Source: CATQHD01 sp965243165
GTDB lineage: Bacteria; Actinomycetota; Acidimicrobiia; Spongiisociales; Spongiisociaceae
Assembly (NCBI GenBank): GCA_965243165.1
Contig: OZ251535.1
Location: 2,666,001-2,730,000, forward strand
Length of the DNA: 64,000 bases
Direction of reading: 5' to 3'
The notes under the pieces were generated by a model, which did no database searches, was not told the DNA's origin, and worked only from the letters and a program-made list of their open reading frames with translations. Shown one piece after another: positions 8,755 to 17,410 of this stretch. Each line of letters opens with the position of its first letter. Position 1 is the stretch's first letter. Position numbers and translations under genes: made by a program.

Positions 8755-9604
8755 GCCTTGCGGAACGGCGCCGGCTGCGGCGGCGGTCAACGGCGTTTCT
8801 TCTACCTGCAGACAGGTTGCGCGGTCGTCGAAACCGGGATAGTCGTGCTGGTGGTCGTCATGGGAACGCGCCCGCCTGAGGCGGCGGCGGTCGGGGGGGC
8901 GGTTCCTTCCCCGGAGGCAGGAACAGAAGCGCCGCCGGGCTGGTCTCCGCCGACCGGCGCCGGCGGGCGGGCAGTTTCGTCTCCGCCCGGAACCGGAGGA
9001 GGCAACAAGGTGGCCCCATCGCCTTCGGCGCCCACCGTCTTGTAGAAGTTGACCAACTTGTTGGCGTCAGAAACGTAGAGGGGCAGAGAGGGATCCGAGC
9101 CGATGCGCCCCCCATTGATGGCTGCACGGTTCTCGGCAACTTGTTCTATCTCCCGTATTAGATCTGCTAGCGGCCTGTCCAACTGGCAGTGATGTTCTGC
9201 GGTTCTGGCCCAACGTATTCGGTCCGAGACCGCTCTGATATCGCCGCCGTCGCGTTGGAGGAACCATACGTAGCCGGAGGGCGCGCGCCATGCTTCCACA
9301 GCAATGGTATATGAAACTTTGAGGAATAGTATCAGTTCTAGTCCACCGTATGCTGGTTCCAGTCGTGTATGGGGATGTCTCATGTATTTTTCGAGTAATT
9401 CATTGCCTGTTCCACCGATTTTGGTTACCCCCCCTCCAGCGAGATCGCCGAGCGCGGTGCCTTGGAATAGTGATATGGTAAGTTGTGGGGGTCCTGTTCC
9501 TACGATGTATTCATTGATCCTGACCTCAGAAAAGCAATAACACTTTAGATGATCTTCTCTTTGGCGGTATGCTGAGTAGTTGTGCTATATAAAGGGGTAG
9601 ACGA
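8755..9604 (-). pseudogene. Decayed partial duplicate of the adjacent Thr-rich lipoprotein gene
   Basis: Homologous to the C-terminal two thirds of the lipoprotein at 9625-11079, with matching segments such as RINEYIVGTGPPQ, RIRWART and LPLYVSDANKLV. Two lesions are visible. A TAG at 9585-9587 stands where the intact paralogue has TGG (FI-stop-HNYS against FIWHNYS). A frameshift near 8808-8815 leaves the end PVCR-stop, although the original frame continues as VEET and VPQ to about 8755. The lipoprotein signal and the first 155 residues are missing. An open stretch with an internal ATG (8802-9383, 193 codons) could be called as a gene, but it has no signal peptide and no good ribosome site. 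Confidence 0.8.
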
Positions 9605-9624
9605 GCTCGTCCCGGCGGCTTTCC

Positions 9625-11079
9625 TTACCCGGCGCCGACGCCTTCATCCGGCAGCGGGTTGTCCTCCGGCGGCAAGGTGACATCAGAAGATTGGGAATCG
9701 CCGGAGGGTGCGGCCGTAGTTCCGGTCGGCGGTGAGGTATCTGCCTCCGCCTGCGGAACCCCGGCGGTTGTAGTGGTGGTCGGCGCGGTTTCTTCTACCT
9801 GCGGGACAACTGCGGTGGTGGTAGTCGCGGCGGGCAGGCTGGTGCTGGTGGTCGTCACGAGGGTGTTCCCACCGGGGGCGGCGTCATCGGTGGGCGGCGG
9901 GGTAATTTCTTCCCCGGGAACCGGAACAGTAACCCCGGGCAGGTCTTCACCAACCGGCGCCGGCGGCCTGGCAGGTTCTTCTCCGCCCGGAACCGGAGGA
10001 GGCAACAAGGTGGCACCGTCACCTACGTACACGGCACCCACCGTCGTGTAGAAGTCGACCAACTTGTTAGCGTCGGAAACGTACAGAGGCAGAGAAGGAT
10101 CCGAACCGATACGCCCCCCGTCGATGGTTGCACGGTCCTCAGCGGCTTGCTCTATCTCCCGTATCAGATCAGCGAGCGGCCTGTCCAGCCAGCGGTGATG
10201 TTCGTCGGTTCTGGCCCAACGTATCCGGTCCGAGACTGCTCTGAGGTCGTCTCCGTCGCGTTGGAGAAACCATCTAGAGCCTCCGGCGGGTGCAAGCCAT
10301 GTCTCTACGGCATTGGTATATGAAACATGGAGGAATAAGATCAATTCTCTTCCACCGTACACGGGATCCAATCGTGTAAGGGGATAGTTCATATATCTTG
10401 CTAGTTCTTCGCCGCCTGTTCCACCGATTTCGGTTGCCCCCCAGTCGGTGAGGTCGCCGAGCGCGGTGCCTTGGAATAGCGATATGGTAAGTTGCGGGGG
10501 TCCTGTTCCGACGATGTATTCATTGATCCTGACCTCAGCAAAACAATAATATTTCAGATGATCTTCTCTTTGACGGTCTGCTGAGTAGTTGTGCCATATA
10601 AAGGGGTACAGTCCGCATCTGATGGTATTCGGTAGGACGGTTCCTCTTACAACAACATGAGGATTATTTGTTGATCCCTTTTTATTAAAAAATTCTGAAA
10701 TAGTTCGCAGTTCATCCGGCAGTCTTATAGAAGTATGTGGCCCTTGAATATCCCCGGGTGGTATTTGTTGAGGGCAGGGATCCAGTCCGGAGCCTTCAAT
10801 AGGAACACAAGGAGGAATGCTCTCTTTCAGATAAGATACCGCTGGTCTAGTTGTGATCGTTGTCATAGGCAGGGTGGAAGCCTCTACTTCAACCGTACCC
10901 GCCGACATTGACGGATCTGATATGACCGTTGATGTATACGCCGTACCCTGGCCTTCTTCAACCAGGCTAGAGGACAATAAAACCGTTGTATCTGTAGGCC
11001 TATAACCTGCGGTGCATGAGTAGAACAGGACGGCCAACAACACCAGCCCGACCGTGATGATACGAGACTTTCTTCTCAT
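9625..11079 (-). CDS. Secreted lipoprotein with Thr/Pro-rich C-terminal region, function unknown
   Basis: 484-residue protein with a positively charged start, a hydrophobic core and lipobox LFYSC (Cys22), so it is probably membrane-anchored outside the cell. The middle (about 110-350) is a globular part without a family I recognise. It contains paired cysteines (IRCGLYPF and YYCFAEV), the segment ELILFLHVSYTNAVETWLAP and RRDGGRIGSDP-like loops. The last 130 residues are proline-rich and then Thr/Pro/Ala-rich. It lies 24 bases after the metalloprotease gene on the same strand, with a GGAGG site before its ATG, so the two are likely an operon. GC content and Ile-ATA usage differ from the housekeeping neighbours. 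A damaged duplicate lies directly downstream. Confidence 0.8.
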   Translation of the reverse strand: MRRKSRIITVGLVLLAVLFYSCTAGYRPTDTTVLLSSSLVEEGQGTAYTSTVISDPSMSAGTVEVEASTLPMTTITTRPAVSYLKESIPPCVPIEGSGLDPCPQQIPPGDIQGPHTSIRLPDELRTISEFFNKKGSTNNPHVVVRGTVLPNTIRCGLYPFIWHNYSADRQREDHLKYYCFAEVRINEYIVGTGPPQLTISLFQGTALGDLTDWGATEIGGTGGEELARYMNYPLTRLDPVYGGRELILFLHVSYTNAVETWLAPAGGSRWFLQRDGDDLRAVSDRIRWARTDEHHRWLDRPLADLIREIEQAAEDRATIDGGRIGSDPSLPLYVSDANKLVDFYTTVGAVYVGDGATLLPPPVPGGEEPARPPAPVGEDLPGVTVPVPGEEITPPPTDDAAPGGNTLVTTTSTSLPAATTTTAVVPQVEETAPTTTTTAGVPQAEADTSPPTGTTAAPSGDSQSSDVTLPPEDNPLPDEGVGAG

Positions 11080-11103
11080 GATTCCCTCCTTCTCCTCATA
11101 TTT

Positions 11104-13320
11104 CTACGATCCTTCGGCAGGGATTGTCAGGTCGATGTGCCAGGTTGTGTTCCGGTTGATGTCGATGGGGTAACGGCGGCGGCCCCATATCAGGTCCCAT
11201 CGGTTGCCGGCTGGCATTACGATTGCGTCGCCGAGGCGGAGGGTCTGGACGCTGGCGGGGGTGTCGGTAGGCCAGAATCGGATCTGGGTTCGGTCGGGGA
11301 GTTCGTGGTCTTCGAGGTCGGGGGTGGCTTGGATGCGGGCGCTGAGGCGGTGGGTTTTGATTCGGTCGATGGTGTAGGTGCGTCCGGCGTAGGTGAAGGT
11401 GTTTCCGCTGGTGAGGTGCCATGCGATGTCGTTGGTTGTGTATATGGTTGGCCGGGCTTCGATTTGCCAGAGGGTTACTGGCTGGCTGGCTGATGTGGTA
11501 GAGGTCGTAGCCGCGGTTGCAACGGTAGAGGTTGCAACGGGGACCGTGGTAGTCGTGGTAGTCGTGGTAGTCGGTGCTGTCGTAGTAGGCACCGTAGTTG
11601 TAACAACGGTAGTAGGAGTAGTGGTAGTAATTCTGACAACTGTCGAAGTAGAAGCAGATGTAGAAGATGAAGATATAGTAGTGTCAGTGCTGGTATCGGC
11701 CATTGCAGTATAGTTTGGAAACCTATCACGATACGCTGCTTGGATGGCTAAGATATCGAGTTCGGTGGGAACACAAAGACTATCACCGGCCATATGCATA
11801 ACAGTTTTGTTATTCCACATTGCAACATCGTCTTCTGCGATATGTCCCAATCCATAAGTATGACCCGTCTCGTGCATAGCCACCCGGAACAATTCAACAC
11901 TGGTAGGAACCACCGACAAAGGATTGCCATCAGGATCAACGGCAAAAGAACTTTGAGTATTGGGATTCATGCAATTCCTTGGACTGCCATAAGAAACGCT
12001 ATCCCGTATATAGATCACCGACCCGGGATTCAAGGAGTTCCATCTATTGCCTACCGCACAAGCAGAAGCATCAGCACTGTCACATTGCTCTCCAACCTCA
12101 TTCTCGGTTATTCTTTCAACCCTGTTAGCTGGTTTATTCCTACTGCAATCGGTAACAGCAGTGCTCCTATCAATAGTGATCATATCATCATCAACAGCCG
12201 TGTCCCATATCTCTATACCATCCGTCACCTGGGTAATCCATTCACTCTTATCAACAACCGTTGCCATCTCCGTAATATCATCATAAGGATGAGTACCAAC
12301 AGCGTTCAATGTATTCTCACAAATAGAATACTCAAATATCCCGCCAATACGGACACCCATATATTTAATAGGACCCATCGCGGGAATAAATTTAGCAACA
12401 GTAGGAACGGCATACACGATCTCCGATCTCAGCAACCGATTACTGCTATCCAAAGCCTCTACCTTAACTCGATAAACTTCGCATATATTCGTACAAAAGG
12501 TGAGACCCCTCAGCTCAAACGTAGTACCAGTAGTATATCCAGCACAAGTATCATGAGTATTGGTGGTACTTACTGCATACCAAATATTATAATACACAGC
12601 ATTAGGCACCGGATCCCAATCCAATTCAACACTACCGGTAGTATTCATACGCTCATTACGTCCATTAGTTTTAACCCCGATAGGCTTCGCCAATTCTAAA
12701 GCAGACCAACTCTTGGCAGACGCAGTACCAACAGAACTAGACCTTACAGTACCTCGACACGATGACCGATTAATAGTGGTAGACCGGCATGTACCGTCAG
12801 CAGCACGACCGGACGGACAACTCGAAGGGCGACAATCACCATAACTACTGAAATACGCCTGCCCAGCCTGACAATTCTGCTCCCCCGGGACAGACGATGT
12901 CTTCTTCACACACTTATCCCCATCATGGTACTCGTCAAGATTGGGGCAAACCCGGCAAGTCCCATCCGACCGCCGTCTGTGCGGACAGGAAGCCGGAGTA
13001 GCGGCCGTCGCGGTGGCCGCAGTAGTGGTCGTTGTTGCGGCAGGCCGGACTGTTGTCGTTGCGGCAGCCGTCGTCGTCGTGGTGGGCCGGGTTGTGGTAG
13101 TAGTACGAACGGTGGTAACAGGAGCCGACCGGCAAAGACCGGTAGCCGTACGCCCATAGGAGCATCTGGTCGGACGGCAACCCCCCCACTGAGAGGAATA
13201 CGTATTGCCCGAAGAACACGAAGTCCGACTCTCAGCCCTCACACATCCCCGGCCGTTCTCCACACCTGCCCGGACGGACACGCCCGGCAGTTCCCGTCGC
13301 TCCACCGGCCATAACTGCAA
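11104..13320 (-). CDS. Secreted metzincin-type metalloprotease with Cys-rich modules and FN3-like domain (frameshifted N-terminus)
   Basis: Predicted extracellular zinc protease of 738 residues from the displayed start. In order: Cys-rich modules of the type CRPxxCxxGRxxDGxCR (two copies, about 30-190) separated by a Thr-rich linker; an FN3-like domain (VELDWDPVPNAVYYNIWY, about 225-305); and the catalytic domain with HETGHTYGLGH, which fits the zinc motif HExxHxxGxxH, plus a Met-turn VMHM. A long Thr/Val linker and a beta-rich C-terminal domain (WHLTSGNTFTYAGRTYTI) follow. The catalytic part is AT-richer than its surroundings. The first residues shown are not a signal peptide; the genuine N-terminus appears to lie upstream in another frame. 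Substrate unknown; co-encoded with the lipoprotein. Confidence 0.75.
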   Translation of the reverse strand: MQLWPVERRELPGVSVRAGVENGRGCVRAESRTSCSSGNTYSSQWGGCRPTRCSYGRTATGLCRSAPVTTVRTTTTTRPTTTTTAAATTTVRPAATTTTTAATATAATPASCPHRRRSDGTCRVCPNLDEYHDGDKCVKKTSSVPGEQNCQAGQAYFSSYGDCRPSSCPSGRAADGTCRSTTINRSSCRGTVRSSSVGTASAKSWSALELAKPIGVKTNGRNERMNTTGSVELDWDPVPNAVYYNIWYAVSTTNTHDTCAGYTTGTTFELRGLTFCTNICEVYRVKVEALDSSNRLLRSEIVYAVPTVAKFIPAMGPIKYMGVRIGGIFEYSICENTLNAVGTHPYDDITEMATVVDKSEWITQVTDGIEIWDTAVDDDMITIDRSTAVTDCSRNKPANRVERITENEVGEQCDSADASACAVGNRWNSLNPGSVIYIRDSVSYGSPRNCMNPNTQSSFAVDPDGNPLSVVPTSVELFRVAMHETGHTYGLGHIAEDDVAMWNNKTVMHMAGDSLCVPTELDILAIQAAYRDRFPNYTAMADTSTDTTISSSSTSASTSTVVRITTTTPTTVVTTTVPTTTAPTTTTTTTTTVPVATSTVATAATTSTTSASQPVTLWQIEARPTIYTTNDIAWHLTSGNTFTYAGRTYTIDRIKTHRLSARIQATPDLEDHELPDRTQIRFWPTDTPASVQTLRLGDAIVMPAGNRWDLIWGRRRYPIDINRNTTWHIDLTIPAEGS

Positions 13321-13445
13321 GACCCATCCGACTGAATGTGATGACTCGCTGTTATCGCCCCCGACCCGGCCAACTTCGCCGACACCGGAGCAAGATACCC
13401 AACCGACCCGCCTCTAGGCGCTCTCGGTCTTCGGCCTACCGCCAT
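13261..13445 (-). pseudogene. N-terminal piece of the metalloprotease gene, out of frame by one base
   Basis: From ATG 13443-13445 this frame encodes 62 residues ending CSYGRWSDGNCRACPSGQVW. This is the first half of the same Cys-rich module found later in the protease (CRVCPNLDEYHDGDKCV). Near 13260 the homology passes into the frame of the downstream gene (ENGRGCVRAESRTSC). Shifting by one base restores a continuous module and a protein of about 780 residues. A missing G in the run TGTGG/GAGAAC would explain it. Even this piece has no recognisable signal peptide, and an in-frame TAG lies four codons before the ATG, so the true 5' end may be lost. Confidence 0.7.
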
Positions 13446-13495
13446 GGCCTGACCCTACACCAACTTCAACCTGCATGAAGGCGGGAAATCTCCGG

Positions 13496-15247
13496 TCAGC
13501 GCCTCAGTACGGGCAGCCTCACCCGGGTGGGGTAGGAGCGGTTGTGCAGGACCGTCTGGGTGGCGGGCGCTCCGTCCATCGGCCCGTCGGTCAGGGGCTG
13601 GGCGCCGGTGTTCAGGTTGCGGTCCCATTGGGGGAAGTCGGAGCTGGCGATGTCGAGGCGCAGGCGGGAACGGGCGCCGATCCGCGCCCCCACCGGCCCC
13701 AGCTCTATCTCGAGCTCGTAGACCTTCCCCGGCGTTAGGGGCTTGGGGTCGGACAACGACTCGCGGTAGCGGGCGCGCAGGATTCCTTCTTGGAGGTTCA
13801 CCGACCGGCCGCTCTCGTCCACCACGCAGAGCCGGGCGGTGAAGTCGGTGTCGGGGGCGGTGGTGGCCGCGTACAGGGTCACCGAGGCGTCGCCCGCCAG
13901 CTCGATGTCCTCGGTCAGGGGATCCGAGGTGTACACCAGCACCATGCGGGAGACCTCCGCCTTGTGCTGGTCGGCGGGGCCCATCGGGGTGATGTCGTCG
14001 AAGCAGCACGAGTGGCCGCCCATCGACGGCACCGGGACGCCGGGGTCGTGGATGTACAGGTCGGGGGGTTCGTCCCCGGGCGGAGTCCGGTCCAGCGACC
14101 CGTCCCCGAACTTGGAGTTGGCGCAGCCCTGCGAGTGGATGAACCAGTCCTCGGCCTCCGCTTCCCGGGGCGGCCAGCCGTCGAAGTCCCGCCGTCCTCC
14201 GTCGAGGGTGAACAGCGTGACCGGGCTGTCGAGGACGCCCCTGTTCCGGCCGCGGAGGGTCTGATCGAACCAGGCGATCAGCCAGGAGTCGATCTCCTTC
14301 GTGGAGGGGCCCTCCAGAGAGCCGAGCCGGCCGACCGGAGTCCAGGGCATGTGCGCCCACGGCCCGACCAGGAGTTTCTGGCGGCGGCGGGTCTCTTCGC
14401 TGCCCCCCGAAGCCGACAATCCGGTGAAGTTGCGCACCGTTCCGGTCAGAAAAACGTCGTACCAGCCGGCCGCGTGCAGGGCGGGGACGTCGATCCGGCT
14501 GTAGTCCTCATCGATGCTCCACCTTTTCCAGTAGTCGTCGTAGGTGCAGTGCTCCACCCAGTCTGCGAAGTAGGGGGCGTATGGCGTCTGGAGGGGCGGG
14601 TATCCCGCTACGGGCAGCGACCAGTACCAGGCGGGGGCGTTGCCGAGCGCGGCGGCCAGCTCGAGATAGGCCTCCAGGTCCCCCGCCCGCTGGGCGGTCT
14701 CCAACGCCAGCAGGGCCGTCCAGTAGCCGATGAAGGCCAAGGCGAAGGCGCCCCCGTTGTAGGTCCACCCGTCGTAGTACTGGGAGGAGGTGAAGGCGGG
14801 GGTGATGGAGGCCAGCGAGGGGGGGCCGGCGGCGGCGGCCAGCAGCTGGGTGGCGCCCACGTAGGAGAAGCCCATCATCCCCACCCGGCCGTTCACGCCG
14901 GGCAGGCGGGCCGCCCACTCCACCGAGTCGTAGCCGTCGTCCATCTCGTGCAGGTAGGGGTAGAACTCCCCTTCGGAGGCGAAGCGCCCCCGGCAGTCCT
15001 GGACGGCCACCGCGTACCCCTGCGCCGCGAACCAGGCGGGGTGGGCGCTGCCGAAGGTGGGGACGCCGGACCGTTTGTCGTAGATGGTGCGGGTCAGCAG
15101 CACCGGCAGCTCGGCGTTGGTCTTGGGCCGGTATACGTCGGCCCGCAGGACCGCCCCGTCCCGCATGACGGCCTCGACGTTGCGCTCGACCGTGACGTCC
15201 ATGCCGGGGATCTCTTCGACGTAGGGGATGCTGTTTCCCGCTGCCAT
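13496..15247 (-). CDS. CocE/NonD family alpha/beta hydrolase (X-Pro dipeptidyl-peptidase-like)
   Basis: Serine hydrolase of 583 residues, the normal size for the S15/CocE group that cleaves esters such as cocaine, glutaryl amides or acyl-proline dipeptides. The nucleophile elbow is GFSYVG with Ser128. The N-terminal strand MRDGAVLRADVYRP and the oxyanion-hole Tyr region TRTIYDKRSG are typical. The catalytic Asp is expected in HAAGWYDVFLTG and the His in VGPWAHMPW. The C-terminal jelly-roll domain carries SVTLYAATTAPDTDFTARL. The ATG is preceded by GAGGAGACC. It is transcribed away from the second M20 peptidase (divergent, 56 bases apart). The physiological substrate is unknown. Confidence 0.9.
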   Translation of the reverse strand: MAAGNSIPYVEEIPGMDVTVERNVEAVMRDGAVLRADVYRPKTNAELPVLLTRTIYDKRSGVPTFGSAHPAWFAAQGYAVAVQDCRGRFASEGEFYPYLHEMDDGYDSVEWAARLPGVNGRVGMMGFSYVGATQLLAAAAGPPSLASITPAFTSSQYYDGWTYNGGAFALAFIGYWTALLALETAQRAGDLEAYLELAAALGNAPAWYWSLPVAGYPPLQTPYAPYFADWVEHCTYDDYWKRWSIDEDYSRIDVPALHAAGWYDVFLTGTVRNFTGLSASGGSEETRRRQKLLVGPWAHMPWTPVGRLGSLEGPSTKEIDSWLIAWFDQTLRGRNRGVLDSPVTLFTLDGGRRDFDGWPPREAEAEDWFIHSQGCANSKFGDGSLDRTPPGDEPPDLYIHDPGVPVPSMGGHSCCFDDITPMGPADQHKAEVSRMVLVYTSDPLTEDIELAGDASVTLYAATTAPDTDFTARLCVVDESGRSVNLQEGILRARYRESLSDPKPLTPGKVYELEIELGPVGARIGARSRLRLDIASSDFPQWDRNLNTGAQPLTDGPMDGAPATQTVLHNRSYPTRVRLPVLRR

Positions 15248-15303
15248 TTGCGGTCTCCTCGTTCGGGGGTAATCTACGAAAACCTACCTGGAAGGGGGCG
15301 TAC

Positions 15304-16548
15304 ATGAGCTCTTCGGCGGCGGCCGAGCGCCGCATCCTCTCCTACCTGGACGAGCGGGAAGACGAGATCCTGGAGTTCGCCCGGGATCTGATCCGCACCC
15401 CGTCACCCAACCCGCCGGGGGGCGAAGCGGCGGCGGCCGACCTGGTGTCGGCCCGGCTGGAGGAGCTGGGCGTGTCCGGAGCGGAGAAGCTGGGCGCCCG
15501 CCCCGAACGGCCCAACCTGGTGGTGCGGCTGCGGGGGCGGGGCGGCGGCCCCAAGCTGATGCTGTCGGGGCATCTGGACACCAAACCGCCCGGCGACCTG
15601 AGCGCCTGGGAGACCGACCCCTGGGATCCGGTGCTGCGCAACGGGGATCTGGTCGGGCTGGGGTCGGGCGACATGAAGGCGGCGGTGGCGGCCATGGTCT
15701 ACGCCTTGGCGGCGGTCGGCGACGCCGGGGGCTTCTGCGGCGAGCTGTCGGCCGTGTTCACCGCCGACGAGGAGGCGGGGTCGGCGCTGGGCGCCAAGTG
15801 GCTGGCCGAACGAGGCCTGCTGGAAGCCGACGCGGCGGTGATCGGCGAGCCGAGCGGGGTGGAGCGGGAATGGGAGTCGCTCCATCTGGTGTCGAGGGGG
15901 GCGGCCCTGTTCAAGGTGAAGATCACCGGCACCCAGATGCATTCCTCCATCTCGGACCGCATCGAGGGCGTCAACGCCTCCCTGAAGATGGCTCAGCTCA
16001 TGGACCGCATGGACCGGGAGCTGGAGTCCTATCTCACCTTCGACCCCCATCCCCTGTGCCCCACCGGCCCCACCGTGAACGTGGGGGTCATGGCCGAGGC
16101 CGGGGTCTTCTACGGCGTATACCCCGGCAACGCCGAGTTCGCCTGCGACCTCCGCACCCTGCCGGGCATGACCGAGCGGCAGCTGATCGACGACATCGAG
16201 CGCTTCCTGTCCGCCGCCCGCGCCGACGACCCCGACCTCCGGGCCGAGCTGGTGTGGGAGATGATGGCCCCGGCCACCGAGATCTCCCCCGACGAGCCCA
16301 TTGCGGGGATACTGCAGGCCGCCGCCGGGGAGGTGCTGGGCCGAGAACCCCGCTTCGACGTCTTCCCCGGCGCCACCGACGCCCCCCACTTCCAGCTGAC
16401 GGCCGGCATCCCCTGCGTGGCCGCCTTCGGACCGGGCATGCTCCCCCGCGCCCACAGCCCCAACGAATACCTGGCCGCCGAAAGCGTCGCCCAAGCCGCC
16501 CGCATCTACGCCCTGGCCTCCATCCGTTATCTGTCGGCCCCCCGCTGA
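15304..16548 (+). CDS. M20 family metallopeptidase (ArgE/DapE type), second copy
   Basis: Zinc amidohydrolase of 414 residues. Ligands: H90 and D92 in LSGHLDTK, the bridging Asp in GLGSGDMKAA, the Glu pair in TADEEAGS, and IGEPSG; a C-terminal His is in RAHSPNEY. The dimerisation-domain motif MHSSISDRIEGVNA is present. It differs clearly in sequence from the copy at 6728, so this is not a recent duplication. The ATG follows a weak GGGGGCG site. The stop lies just before the thermonuclease-like gene, and the two may be coupled. A general role in peptide or N-acyl amino acid breakdown is the safest reading. Confidence 0.88.
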   Translation: MSSSAAAERRILSYLDEREDEILEFARDLIRTPSPNPPGGEAAAADLVSARLEELGVSGAEKLGARPERPNLVVRLRGRGGGPKLMLSGHLDTKPPGDLSAWETDPWDPVLRNGDLVGLGSGDMKAAVAAMVYALAAVGDAGGFCGELSAVFTADEEAGSALGAKWLAERGLLEADAAVIGEPSGVEREWESLHLVSRGAALFKVKITGTQMHSSISDRIEGVNASLKMAQLMDRMDRELESYLTFDPHPLCPTGPTVNVGVMAEAGVFYGVYPGNAEFACDLRTLPGMTERQLIDDIERFLSAARADDPDLRAELVWEMMAPATEISPDEPIAGILQAAAGEVLGREPRFDVFPGATDAPHFQLTAGIPCVAAFGPGMLPRAHSPNEYLAAESVAQAARIYALASIRYLSAPR

Positions 16549-16684
16549 GCCCCGCCGCCGGGTCCTGGCCGCGTTTTGCCTGGCGGCCGCCGCGGCCGCA
16601 TGCCAGATCCCGGCCTCGGGTCCGGCCCCGGCCGACGCCCCCGCAGCCGCGCCCGGCCCGGCGGCGGGCAAGGAGGCCGACGTC

Positions 16685-17410
16685 TTGCGGATCGCGGACG
16701 GAGACACGCTGGCGGTCTCCCTCGACGGAGCGGAGCGCACGGTGCGCCTGATCGGGGTCAACGCCCCCGAAGCGGGCGAGTGCCTGGCCGGCCGGGCCCG
16801 CGAACGGCTGGAGGAGCTGGCGGCCGGGCGGCGGGTGCGGCTGGAGGCCGACCAAGAGCTCTACGACCGGCGCGGCCGGCTGCTGGCCTATCTGTGGGCG
16901 GACGGGGCCCTCGTCAACGAGGCGCTGACGGCCGAGGGGCTGGCGCTCGCCCGGGCCTATCCGCCCAACACCGCCCGCCAGGCGGCGCTCCGAACCGCCG
17001 AAGAGGCCGCCCGCCGCGCCCGGCTGGGGTTGTGGGCGCCCGGCGCCTGCGGCGCCCCGGCCCCGGACGGGCTCCGCCTCGAGATATCCGAGATCAGGTG
17101 GAACCCGCCCGGCCCCGACGAAGAGAACCTGAACGGCGAGTACCTGGTGATCGTCAACCTGGCCGACCGGCCCGCCCGCCTGGGCGGCTTCACCCTGCGG
17201 GACGAATCCTCCTCCAACCGCTACCGGTTCCCGCCCGGATGGACCCTGCCCGCCGGGGGACGGGCAACCGTCCATTCCGGAAGCGGGGAGGACCGCCCCG
17301 ACCGCCTCTACTGGGGAAGCAGCCGCCCGATATGGAACAACAGCGGCGACCGCGCCTTCCTCCTGGACCCGTCCGGAGGCATAGCCGCCGAGTACTCCTA
17401 CCGCGGCTGA
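16685..17410 (+). CDS. Thermonuclease-fold nuclease with C-terminal lamin-tail domain, probable lipoprotein
   Basis: Two domains are visible. Residues 1-125 match the staphylococcal nuclease fold: RIADGDTLAV, then VRLIGVNAPEAGEC with the catalytic Arg/Asp region, and YDRRGRLLAYLW. Residues 130-241 match a lamin-tail (LTD) domain: LEISEIRWNPPG, NGEYLVIVNLADRPA, LGGFTLRDE and WNNSGDRAFLLDPSG. The first usable start in frame is TTG 16685. However, the same frame continues upstream through RRRVLAAFCLAAAAAAC, a convincing lipoprotein signal beginning around 16550, with no ATG, GTG or TTG in reach. The real start is therefore unresolved. The 3' end overlaps the convergent smpB by 13 bases. Likely a cell-surface nuclease. 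Confidence 0.78.
   Translation: MRIADGDTLAVSLDGAERTVRLIGVNAPEAGECLAGRARERLEELAAGRRVRLEADQELYDRRGRLLAYLWADGALVNEALTAEGLALARAYPPNTARQAALRTAEEAARRARLGLWAPGACGAPAPDGLRLEISEIRWNPPGPDEENLNGEYLVIVNLADRPARLGGFTLRDESSSNRYRFPPGWTLPAGGRATVHSGSGEDRPDRLYWGSSRPIWNNSGDRAFLLDPSGGIAAEYSYRG

Noticed and set aside
13250..13270. Programmed -1 frameshift in the metalloprotease gene
   Set aside because: No X-XXY-YYZ slippery heptamer or following stem-loop was found; a lost base is simpler.
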